Source: Blasia pusilla (lineage: Eukaryota > Marchantiophyta > Marchantiopsida > Blasiales). From it: a DNA stretch of 64,000 nt. Both the position numbers and the translations under genes were made by a program. The notes below the pieces were generated by a model. That model was not told where the DNA came from. It worked only from the letters and a program-made list of their open reading frames with translations, and did no database searches. This document shows, in pieces, positions 48,730-59,055 of the stretch (its first letter is position 1; every line of letters starts with the position of its first letter). The stretch covers positions 35,774,001 through 35,838,000 of the forward strand of contig CM114273.1 of assembly GCA_050084515.1 (NCBI GenBank), given 5' to 3'.

Positions 48730-49312
48730 TGTCACGTCTTTTAGGATAGATCGGTGAGATCTAGTAGAGCGCATTCGTGAATAGTTGAGGACATGCTAAG
48801 TAGGTCGATGACGACCTGCTGAGGCCACCGAAAACTTGAGAGAGCAGGTTTCCCCTTCGCTTCGGCTCATTTGGACCCATATTGAGAAATTTACTATTTT
48901 AGGTTAGTACCATTTTGAGTATATGATCACCTTTCTATTTTTGGTAAGTGGCTCTTGACCTCCTACATCAGGTCAAGAGCCAAGGAGGCGACTTGGGAGC
49001 ATAGGTTACCATGGAGAGAGCTTGGGAGAGGGGAGGGGTATACCTCAAGGAGAGAGAGATTGAGAGCTCATTCTCTCTTTGTTGAACCTCTTGGCATGAG
49101 GCGGCGGAGCTATGGTCTTGTTTGCCTTGTGTGTGTAACCCAAGCCTCTCATTACGAGAGTGGGTTTGGTTTGACATTGAGAGAGGTATGTGAGAGTGCA
49201 CACATGTGAGAACTATGGTGTTGTGAGAGAGATTGGATTATATTTTACAAAAAGAGAATGAGTGAGTGAGAGAGCTTCATGGGGAGTTTGCTGGTCACTC
49301 GCTGGTTTTGCA
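48730..49312 (+). repeat. 5' LTR of Ty3 copy B
   Basis: Starts TGTCACGTCTTTTAGG. The segment shared with all LTRs ends near TTTTACA at 49249; the LTR may extend to GGTTTTGCA at 49312, followed by AGTTGGGGATC. It includes a GAGAGA-rich stretch and a perfect hairpin at 48949-48982. Confidence 0.75.
48949..48982 (+). repeat. 13-bp perfect inverted repeat in the LTR
   Basis: TGGCTCTTGACCT, 8-base loop, AGGTCAAGAGCCA. Related hairpins occur at the same place in the LTRs of A and in the shared B/C LTR. Confidence 0.9.
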
Positions 49313-51050
49313 AGTTGGGGATCGTATTCCCCGTTCAACCGTTCATGGGAGTGCTCACCGGAGCAAGAGCCGCTTACTTGTGATGTTTCCTTTGCCGATT
49401 TTTTCGTGTGGAAGAGTGGCGCGCGGAAGCACTGCCCAATTTTTTATGGGGATTGAGTATGGGGGCGGGTTGCCCCATGTAGCTTGCTGATTTGTATTTT
49501 CATAGGTATTTCATTTTCGTTGGGAGAAATAAGCGCGGAAGCGTTGCCGAATTTTGTGTAGAAGAAAGAGACATTGGGCTTTACAACAGTCCTCTTCAGT
49601 TCTTACTGGAATGTCCGATTCCAAATATTTTTTGACGTTGTCGTAGATTGTAAAGCTTTGCACGCTGTGCAATAAATGGCGCGCAATTTGAGGTTGTGAG
49701 CAAAAAGTTATGGTCAATCTTGCAAAACTGCCATTGCTAGGCAATTTTAGGTTAAATTGTTCAAACCCTAAACCAGCGGCCATCGCCGTCATAGTCACCG
49801 TCAACGGTCCACCGTCACCATCGATGGTCAACTATCATCGTCAATGGTCAACCATCATCGTCAACGGTCCACCGTCACCATCAACGGTCCACCGTCCACC
49901 GTCGGCCACCGCCGCCGCCTAGCCTTGCTTAGAGCCGCGTTCGGCCGTTGTCCACCCTTGGTTGCCATTGCCACCATTATGGAGTGGAGGGTCTTCCACG
50001 ACCACCGTTGATTTTGTAACTTGCGCTGCCATCACGTACTGTGGTTTGGCCCCCATCGTCATCGCAGTTTCGTCATCAACCAGTGATGGCAGGAGATCTC
50101 CAGTTATGGTGTTTGAGTTTTCATTTCATGTTGCTATGTTATGATTGGTAGCCTCTCGATGACGATCGAGTACCGTGCCGTGATGCCCGTAGCCGCAACG
50201 CGCCGCTGATTGCCATGTCGTGCCGCTTGTGGCAGCACCGCACCGTCTTGATCGCGGAGTCGCTCCTTCACTAAGGAGCAGAGTGTGTGAATTGCTGATT
50301 GAGGAGGATATGCCGCCAAGTGCCACACCCCATTCCCGAGTGTCGTGCCGTTTGTAGTTGTTTCGTGCCGCCAGTGCCACATCGGACTGCTGGACCTGCA
50401 CCGCACATCGAGGAGGTTTGAGCAGCTTTAGTACGAGAGGAGTACGACTTGCCGATTGGAAAAGTTGTCATCACGACCGACTTGGGATCAAGTTTGCAGT
50501 TGTCGAGGAGCGACATCGACATTATTGGGAGGTTACTCATTCTGGTCTCTTACCTTGTACGTGTGAGGGAGTTACGGGTATTGGGCACTTATTTGGGGAT
50601 ATTCGATTTCGTGCAGATGCTTAGAGCATCATTGATGTATGGGTTTAAGAGACATAGACCTGTGTGGGATGTCCAGAGTTGAGGATGGTTTGTCGATGAG
50701 ACGATAGATCAATGATTTGCCGCACCACGTTGCTTGTTGCCGCACAACACATGTCTGAGTGAGAGAGTGTAGATTGAGTGCCGCATGTTTAGTTTGAGGG
50801 ATTGAGGGATTACTCGCGAGATTGAGAGTGATTATGTGAGAGGGGCACAAGGGCCATCACGGCGTCCTTTCAGGATTCTGAGATGTGAGGTAGTGAGCAT
50901 GAGAGTAGCTTTGGAGGGTTTACCCGGAGTGGTGCGAGGTTTCGAGGGTCTCCACGTGAGAGACCACCTCGATCTCTTTCTGTGTCGTCTTCAGACGAGG
51001 GAGAGCGTATAGAGGAGTGTGTTAGTGATCCACCTTACACATAGAGTGGT
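49313..51050 (+). other. leader between LTR and gag, copy B
   Basis: About 1.7 kb with no long open frame. A cluster of GGTCAAC/CGTCAACGGTCCACC short repeats at 49795-49912, then CCG-rich sequence at 50155-50400. Same order as in A and C. Confidence 0.65.
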
Positions 51051-52520
51051 CCTACCAGTTGGGCGTATGAGATGGACGATCGGGGTAGAGGACCGCGTAG
51101 GTTTTGAGGTGTTGTAGGCACTATAGAGCTACACAACTTCATTGCAGAGTTTAGAGTTGGTGTAACTCACAACGGGCTAGGAACTCTAGAGAGTTCAACC
51201 TGTTTTCAACATGGAACGGTATGTTCCAGCATTTAGAGGGGGCGCCCATGGACGATTACCATGAGTTCTCCCACAGATATGCCCAAGTGATTGAGGCATG
51301 GCGACTCTACTATGATCCACATTATGTGTCATGGATAGAGGTGTTCCCAGATGAGAAGGAAGAGTCAAGAAAGGCTACTTCCTCTTCCACTAGTGATTTT
51401 TTAGGAGGGGTCACTCCCACTGGAGCAGTTGCACCATCTAGCCGAGTTCGTCCCAAGTTCAACCCTGTGGTTGAGTTCTTCGTTGAGTTGAGGGCGAGCT
51501 ACTAGGGGGTACGGACGGAGAAGTTGCGTAGCATCCATGACTTCCAGAGGCGCTCGGGTGAGAGTTTGCGTGAGGCTTACACTCGCTTACGCCGGTTGAT
51601 CAACATCACTTAGGGGATGACAGAGGCTCACGCTATCCAGTCATGGTACGCGATGCTGGACCGGACCCTACGGACACGGGTGCGGGAGGAGGTGCTCCTT
51701 ATGAACACCTCCACTACGTTGAGAGATGTTTTTAGGACCGTTGAGAACATTGAGCGCAACATGGCGAAGGAGAGCGTAGCCACCATGGGTTCTGGGCCAG
51801 AGCAGTCACGATTGTCTCCACCACCAATGCATCAACGTGGACTCTAAGATAGGTCGACTGTGGCACCACAAGATCAGGGAGGATATCGGGAGGCCATGCC
51901 ACAGAGACCTGCGCCTTCATATGCGGCTCAACAGCAGCCGCATACGATTTCTTGTTGGTCATGTGGTGGAGCCCATCATCAGCGTGATTGCACTCGTCAG
52001 GGTCATGGACGTGTGCCTCAGCATGGAGGAGGAGATGGTGATGCACCATAAGGTTATCAGTGTGACTACTGTTAGAGGTATGGTCATACACGCGCCAGGT
52101 GTTTCAGTTTCCATCCTGAGTTACGTCCGGACCAAGGGCCAAGGAGGACACCAGAGCAAGTAGCCGGTCCGGGTGGGCCTAGAGATTGTGCACTAGGTGG
52201 TCCCGTTGGGGGACGAGGAGCTGGAATTTCCCGATAGGGTGGTGGAGCTGCCCGTGGAGGAGGTAGAGTCCCACCACCTAGACGCGTCGAGGGAGATGTC
52301 GGGCGTGAGGCTAGGATGGTTGCTCACATACATCAACTACAGGAGCAGATTGCCGCTATGGCATTGAGATTATCCGATGCCGGATCCGTGGCATCAACAT
52401 CATATGGAGCAGCCAGAGATCTGCAGGATTCTGGTTGGATGTGCGGGGTTGCCCAGATGGAGGCCGCCGTCGTAGTTGTGATGCGTGGAGCAGCCACAGA
52501 GTTGGATCCATAGTGAGGGA
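51051..52520 (+). pseudogene. copy B gag
   Basis: Same plan as in C: SWAYEMDDRGRGPR; GAPMDDYHEFSHRYAQVIEA; WRLYYDPHYVSWIEVFPDEK; VVEFFVELRASY then a stop; AIQSWYAMLDRTLRTRVREE. Knuckles CWSCGGAHHQRDC and a second CCHC in a shifted frame (52060-52100). Coiled coil IHQLQEQIAAMALRL at about 52325-52370. Several stops and frameshifts. Confidence 0.82.
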
Positions 52521-52689
52521 AAGCCAAGAAATAGACTAGGCTTCCTCAATCTTTCACGTTGTCCGAGGCGATGAGGACCCCATCGATGGGTCCTGATCAG
52601 AGTTCATGGAGAGTTGGTGATGTTGTTAGTGTGCAAGCACGGAGGGCGATCGGAGAAGCGAATGCGACGATCTTATTGTTGATGCTCAG

Positions 52690-53790
52690 GAGGGGCATGT
52701 GTCGAGCACGTTGTTGGGGGCGGCCACCGTTGTGTACCGCGCTCCTTTATTTTTTGCTTCCGATGTTATGACGTTGGGAGGTACGCCCGCCGAGGCTTTT
52801 TGGCTGGGCGCTACGCTATGTGAGCATGGATTTGGAGTTCCTGGATCACGTTCAAAGGTGATTGTAGAGGAGGTGATGGACCTGCCCTTGGAGCGGATGC
52901 TCGGGCCGTCCATGTCAGATTCATGGCAGACTACGGCTGCTAGGATGGCGGAGATGCCGCTAGACCCGTGATAGAGCATGCCATGGCTTCTCTTGGTGTT
53001 GTGTTACTAAATAAGCGAGGAGAGGTCTTCCAATTGGTGAGTCCCGGAGGTAGAGATTTTAGTCCACAGCGCGTCTTGTTGGATTCAGGATTCCCCCCTG
53101 ATGTTGGGGAAAGCGTCATTCAGAGGATTGGGCTTGACGAGAGCCGGTGTGGAGCGTTGTCCATTACAAATATAGACATCCTTGGGTGGAGTGAGTACCC
53201 ACAGTATATCACCCGACAGGAGGTCGTGGTGAGGATTCGCCCGGGACATCCTATAGATGAGTCCATGGTGCGAGCCAAGGCGATGGTGACTGATGTAGAG
53301 TCCTACGACGTCTTGGTTGGTGGAGCAGTGTTATACCTGATGGGGTTTTCCCTGGATTATTGGGAGGAGTCTGCGTCCTATAGACCAGGATGGCACTCAG
53401 GTGATGGGCACCTTAGCTCATTACCCGTTCAATTCACATGTGGAGTGATCGAGCGATGGCCAGGAGAGATGGCGACCTTAGTAGCATTTAGCAGTGCCAT
53501 CACTTGGCCTAGTGATTTGATTGAGGGACATGTCCATGCAGAGGATAATCTCATTTCTAACATTTCTATGGAGAGGAGTGTCATGGTAGCCACATCAATC
53601 CGTGGAGGAGAGGTGCCGCTTTGGGGCTCGATTGAGGAGCTTCGACGTTTAGCCACTGAGCATGTGCAAACCGCGTGGAGCGAGACATTTGCACCATAGT
53701 GTGACAAGTCAGAGGAACCCCAAGTAGGCAGGAGTGCTGCTTTGACCCATTTGGACACCACCCCGATTGTGTGGTGCATCCTAGAGAAGG
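52690..53790 (+). pseudogene. copy B protease region and spacer
   Basis: N-terminal segment VSSTLLGAATVVYRAPLFFA to 52971. Protease in a 243-codon open frame (52968-53699): active site RVLLDSGF, then VVRIRPGHPIDESMVRAKAM, VESYDVLVGGAVLY, then spacer SAITWPSDLIEGHVHAEDN and SIRGGEVPLWGSIEELRR, stop, and on to motif I of the methyltransferase remnant. The DSG triad is intact, unlike in A. Confidence 0.82.
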
Positions 53791-53935
53791 GTATTCGTGT
53801 GTTGGATCTCTTTGGAGGGATAAGCACTTGGCTTGGTTTGGGATGATCAGTACAGAGGTTGGTGGAGCCCAACGCCAATGAGCGAGAGCGAGCAATGGGA
53901 TTTCCCATAGGAGTGACGGCAGTACCATCACTATC
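53791..53935 (+). pseudogene. copy B methyltransferase remnant
   Basis: Only motif I (RVLDLFGGI, 53791-53821) and the motif IX/X area (AMGFPIGVTAV, ASRRHCL, about 53890-53955) remain, joined by a deletion of roughly 0.8 kb that removes motifs II-VIII including the catalytic Cys. A second deletion right after ASRRH joins it to the RT palm. Directly shows that the module can be lost while the rest of the element is kept. Confidence 0.88.
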
Positions 53936-54880
53936 AGAGGCATCACGACGTCATTGCTTGTACTAGTGGCGGTTCTTACCATTCGGGTTAAAGAACGCCC
54001 CGATTGAGTTTCAGAGGGTCATGGATAGGATCTTGGCAGGTCTGGATTTTGCTAGGTGTTATATTGATGACATTATGGTCTTTAGCGCCACGGTTGAGGA
54101 GCATGAGCGACATCTAGAGGAGGTATTTTGACGATTGTAGTAACATGGGCTGAAGCTACATCCAAGCAAGTCCAAGTTCTTCTACAACCAGATTGAGTAC
54201 TTGGGTCATACAATATACCTAGGGGGCCTTGGTATGCAATAGATGAAGGTAGAGGCTATTTCACGCATTCCACACCCTACAGATGTGAGTCGAGTTTGTT
54301 CATTCATGGGATTGTCGAACTTCTATCGACAGAACCTCAAGGGTTTTAGTTCGATTGCGAAGCTGCTAACCTTGATGACCAAGGTGGATCAGGAGTGGCA
54401 CTGGGGGGATGAGCAAGAGAGAGTATTTCATATGCTCAATGATAGATTGACGTCCGCGCCCATATTGAGGAGACCGATCAAGGGGCGTCCTTTCCAGTTG
54501 CATACCGATTCGAGCATGTTGGGGCTTGGAGCCATGCTCACTCAACATGATGATGATGGTAGAGAGTTCGTGGTGGCTTATGCTAGTCACTTGAACAATG
54601 TTGTAGAGGCAAAGTATAGCTCGTATGAGGGTGAGTGCTTGGCTGCATTGTGTGCTGTCGCACATTTCAGATGTTATCTATTCACCAATCCCTTTACCAT
54701 CATTACCGATCATCATCCACTTAAGTGGTTGATGGAGTCCGACAAGCTTACATGGAAGCTTGTGAGGTGGGCTCTTTTGTTGCAGGAGTATGACTTCCAG
54801 GTGGTGCATAGACCTGGGATGCTCAACTAGGATGCAGATGGTTTGAGCCGTAACCCATGCCCCGAGTCAGCGAGATGCGA
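53936..54880 (+). pseudogene. copy B RT (C-terminal half) and RNase H
   Basis: RT resumes at YQWRFLPFG-type sequence, then EFQRVMDRILAGLDFARCYI, the active site YIDDIMVFSATVEEHE, a frame with several stops, then HPTDVSRVCSFMGLSNFYRQ. RNase H (54243-54830 open frame): FQLHTDSSMLGLGAMLTQHD, KYSSYEGECLAALCAV, TIITDHHPLKWLMES with the catalytic Asp kept. The N-terminal RT is deleted. Confidence 0.88.
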
Positions 54881-56815
54881 CTGGAGCTCGTTGGCATAGT
54901 GAGAGTGATGAGGAGTTGGTACTAGGATGGCATGCGTCAACCTATTTGGGCTTGTTGGCTATGGAGAGCCAAATGGTCTGATGGCAAGGTCTGATGGATG
55001 GTTCGATGGCAAGGTCTGATGGAGAGTCCTTAACCAAAGGCCGATGAGGAGACGACAGGTGGCGAGACATTCACGATGATGGAGTGGTCTTGGAATACTC
55101 GCGTATTGCAGCGTGTCGCGAGCATAGTGGGTGCTAGAGAGCGGAGATCGAATCCTACAGCAAGCCAGACGGTTCCGGTAGGAGGGCACATATGTGTTGC
55201 GAGTGTGGGAGGATGGTAGAGTGCGTGTAGTAGTGCCTCATCCTTTGCAGAGAGCACGTTTGGTGCGTCATGCCCACGAGGATTTGGGTCATTTTGGAGT
55301 AAAGCGGAGGTACAGCTTGCTCCAAATTCAGTATTGGTGGCAAGGCATGCGTCTGATGTTCAACAGTTTGTTGCCAGATGCATGGTGTGTGATCGAGTCT
55401 AAGCATTGTTTGATGCTCCAACTCCACACTTGCGTCCACTTCCAATCATGGGTTTAGGTTATAGATGGAGTTTGGATTTTTTAGGACCTTTGCCTTTGAT
55501 GGAGCGCCATAGTTGTTATGTGTTGGTGATGGTCGAGCACTTCTCGAAGTGGATAGAGTTGGTTGCATTGCCTAACAAAGCGAGTGAGGGAGTAGTGTAT
55601 GACTTCCTAGATCGAGTGTTGAGTCATTACGGCGCAGCAGCTAAGGTGTAGACAGACCAAGGTACAGAGTTCCGTGGGGAATTTCAAGCCTTGTGTGATC
55701 AAGCACTAATCGACCACCGCACTGTGGAAAACTGCTAAACAAGCATACTCGTGGAAAATGGCTTTCACACATACACATCACCATGGAGAACGAAATTTGC
55801 AATGAGAGAATGAGTGGAGGCTGGTCCTCTTCTCAATTATATAGGGTATGTACAAGCAACCCTAACCCTACCCTTAACCATAGTCTCGAGTTAGTCTAAT
55901 TGTGATTAACTAACCCTAATTAAGATAATCGTGCTTAACTGACTAACCAAGATTAACCTTCCCTACTTCGTGTGAGTGCCAAGTGTAGCAGTTCAGGAGT
56001 CTCATGAGCTTGATTGTAACTCAATCTTCAATACGCACTACTTCGCGAGATCATCCTGAGCCGGATGGACTAGCGGAGCGGGTTGTGCAGACGGTGAAGA
56101 GAGGACTACGCAAGTATGGCTTGCACAGAGGTCACCTAGGAGATTGGGACCTCCAATTTCCATGGTTGGCGATGAGATACAGATTCAGGAGGTAGGAATC
56201 CTTAGCGTCTTTCTCACCGTACTTGCTTTTGTATGGCAAAGAGCCAGATTTACCTGCGGCCATTCGTCGAGATGTTGGTGAGGTGTTGAACCTTGATAAC
56301 CCTGATGATGTGGATGGAGCATGTTCTCAGAGGGCTGAATTATTTTGGAGAGTGATGCCCATGGAGTTTGAGAACTTGGTGATTGCGTACCATCGGGATA
56401 TATTGAGGTATGAGACTATTCGGGGGGATGGCTATCGACCTACTATCCGGAAGTTTCATCAGGGAGACTATGTCTACTTGCAGCAGACGGCACCCATAAT
56501 GTTGGATGTGACTGCATGGCGCACCATTTTGAGAGTGCGTGAGGTTTTGCCATCCGGTGTTCTCTTATTGGAGGGACGCGATGGTATGGTTTGGAAGGAC
56601 CATGTGTGTAACTGTGTGCCATGTCATCTTCCGAACATTGACGGTATAGTTGATCCAAGCTTAGCAATAGTTCCTGCAGGCTTGCGGTGTATGTTGTGTG
56701 GTTCGCCTGTGGTGCAGCCACTATGCTAGTTTGTGATGGATGTTCGAGAGGATGGCATATGGCATGTTTGACGCCACCTCTTACTAGGATTTCTTAGGGA
56801 CGATGGATATGTCCC
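54881..56815 (+). pseudogene. copy B integrase and PHD finger, interrupted
   Basis: Zinc module HAHEDLGHFGVKRRYSLLQI (about 55270-55330) with the CxxC in a shifted frame. Core: RWSLDFLGPLPLMERHSCYV, SKWIELVALPNKASEGVV, then TAG, TDQGTEFRGEFQALCDQ, a 311-bp insertion, then SRDHPEPDGLAERVVQTVKR with the third acidic residue. C-terminal part: LLLYGKEPDLPAA, GYRPTIRKFHQGDYVYL, GRDGMVWKDHVCN. PHD finger at about 56690-56815: GLRCMLCGS, a one-base loss, CDGCSRGWHMAC (shifted frame), LTPPLTR, WICPRCT and a TAG directly after, the same end as in A. Confidence 0.85.
55723..56033. mobile_element. 311-bp insertion in copy B integrase, probable solo LTR
   Basis: Flanked by CGCAC at 55718-55722 and 56034-56038; removing it and one CGCAC restores the integrase frame DHRTTSRDHP. 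It starts TGTGGAAAAC and ends CTTCAATA; a canonical LTR would end CA. It contains an ATTATATAG box and CCCTAACCCTACCC. The LTR identity is inference. Confidence 0.7.
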
Positions 56816-56955
56816 AGATGTACATAGAGTAGGTAGTTCTACATTCCAACTTGTGTTTGTGACATGAATGATAAGAAGGTGACTAACGATGGGGCCGCAT
56901 GAGCACCCGACCTTCTTGCTCTTAGCGTCCGAGAGATGTATGTCATAGTAGGTAG
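56816..56955 (+). other. 3' untranslated stretch of copy B
   Basis: Matches A from the stop to GTAGGTAG and then passes straight into TGTCAC of the next LTR, lacking the roughly 55 bp with the GGGGGG tract that A has at this point. Confidence 0.6.
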
Positions 56956-57561
56956 TGTCACGTCTTTTAGGATAGATCGGTGGGATCTAATAGAGCGCCT
57001 TCATGAGTAGTGGAGGACACACCCAGTAGGTCGAGGGTGACCTGCTGAGGCCCTTGGAAACCTGAGTTAGCAAGTTTCCCCTTCGTTTCGGCTCATTTGG
57101 AGCCATATTGAGGAACTTACTATTTTAGGTAAGTACCATTTTGAGTAGATGATCGACTTACTATTTTTGGTAAGTGGCCCTTGACCTCCTACATCAGGTC
57201 AAGAGCCAAGGAGGTGACTTGGGAGAATAGGTTACCATGGAGAGAGCTTGGGAGAGGAGAGGGGTATACCTCAAGGAGAGAGAGCTTGAGAGCTCATTCT
57301 CGCTTTGTTGAACCTCTTGGCATGAGGCGGCGGAGCTATGGTACCTTGCCTTGTGAGTGTAACCCAAGCCTCTCATATTAGGAGAGTGGGTTTGGTTTGA
57401 CATGAGAGAGAGTGCACACCTTTGATAGCTATGGTGTGAGATGGTGGAGAGAGAGATTGGATCTTACTTTACAAAGAGAGAATGAGAGAATGAGAGAATG
57501 AGAGAGTGAGAGAGTGAGAGAGCTTCATGGGGGAGCTCGCTGGTCACTCGCTGTTTTTGCA
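56956..57561 (+). repeat. LTR shared by tandem copies B and C
   Basis: TGTCACGTCTTTTAGG; shared core to TTTACA at 57473, possible end TTTTTGCA at 57561 followed by GGTTGGGGACC. It serves as 3' LTR of B and 5' LTR of C. Confidence 0.75.
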
Positions 57562-59055
57562 GGTTGGGGACCGTGTTCCCCGTTCAGCGGCTCATGGGAG
57601 TGCTCACCGGAGCAAGGGCTGCTTTCATTACTCTTTGCATTTGCCGATTTTTCGTGTGGAAGAGTGGCGCGCGGAAGCGCTGCCCAATTTCTGATAGGGA
57701 TTGAGTATGGGGGCGGGTTTCCCCATGCTGGTGCTCTCGGGAGCACCATGTAGCTTGCTGATTTGTATTTTTATAGATGTTACATTTTCGTTGGGAGAAA
57801 TCAGCGCGGGAGCGCTGCCGAATTTTGTGTAGGAGAAAGAGACATTGGGCTTTACGACAGTCCCCGTCAGTTTTTACTGAAATGTTCGATTCTAAATATT
57901 TTTTGATGGTAGCGTAGATCGTGAAGCTGTGCACGTTGTGCAACAAACAGTGCACAATTTGGAGTTGCGAGCAAAAAGTTATGGGAAATCTTGTAAAGCT
58001 GCCATTGCTAGGTGATTTTTAGGGTTAAATCGTGCAAACCCTAAATCAGCCGCCACACCGGCGGCGGCCGTCGCCATTATAGTCACCGTCAACGGTCGAC
58101 GGTCAACTATCACCGTCATCGGTCGGCCGTCACCATCAGCGGTCAACCGTCACTGTCAAGGGTCCACCGTCCATTGTCCACCCTTTGGGTGCCATTGCCG
58201 CCATTACGGAGTGGAGGGTTTTCCATGACGTTCGTTGATTCCTTGACTTGCATCGCCACCACGTACTTTGTTTTGGCCGCCACCGTCATCGCAGTTTCTT
58301 CATCAACCAGTGAAGGCAGATGACCTCCGGTTATGGTGTTTGAGTTTTGATTTCATGCTGCTATGTTGTGATTGGTAGCCGCTCGACGATGATCGAGTAT
58401 CGTGCCGTGACGCCCGTAGCCGCAACGCGCCGCCGATTGCCGCGCCGTGCCGCTCGTGGCCGCACCGCACCATCTCGATCGCGTAGCCGCACCGTCATTG
58501 TGGAGCAGAGTGTGGGATTATTATTGATTGAGGAGGGTATGCCGCCGAGTGCCGCATCTCACCATCGAGGGCCGTGTCGTTCGTAGCCGTTCCGTGCCGC
58601 CTGCAACGCCGCACCGTTCCGCTGGGACCGCACTGTCTATCGAGGAGTTTTGAGCAGCATCAGTACGGGAGGAGTATGACTTGCTGATTGGAGGAGTTGT
58701 CTCCACGATCGAGTTGGGGTCGAGATTTGCAGTTGCTGAGGAGCGACATCGACATGTGTTCAGGTTACCCATTCTGGTCCTTTACCCTGCACGTGTGAGG
58801 GATTCTGGGATTTATTTGGGGATATTGGGTGTGTGGATGCTGAGAGCATCATTTATGTATGTGGTTTAGGGGACATAGACCTGTGTGGGATGTCCGGAGT
58901 TGAGGGTAGGTTGTCGATGAGATGATAGCCTGGTCGATTTGCCGCACCACGCCGCGTGTTGCCGCACGTTACACGTCTCGGGGAGAGAGAGTGTAGATCG
59001 AGTGCCGCATGTTTGGGATGAGTGATTGAGGGATTCCTCACGAGGTTCAGAGTGA
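57562..59055 (+). other. leader between LTR and gag, copy C
   Basis: GC-rich, with the GGTCAACCGTCACC-type repeat cluster at about 58080-58185 and a CCG-rich stretch at 58385-58640. No long open frame. Same as in A and B. Confidence 0.65.

Larger units (their letters stand above)
48730..56955 (+). mobile_element. Ty3/gypsy copy B, methyltransferase-deleted
   Basis: 5' LTR, leader, gag, protease, remnant of methyltransferase, C-terminal half of RT, RNase H, integrase with a 311-bp insertion, PHD remnant, then the LTR shared with copy C. Two internal deletions remove most of the methyltransferase and the N-terminal RT. Many stops. Non-autonomous. Confidence 0.88.
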
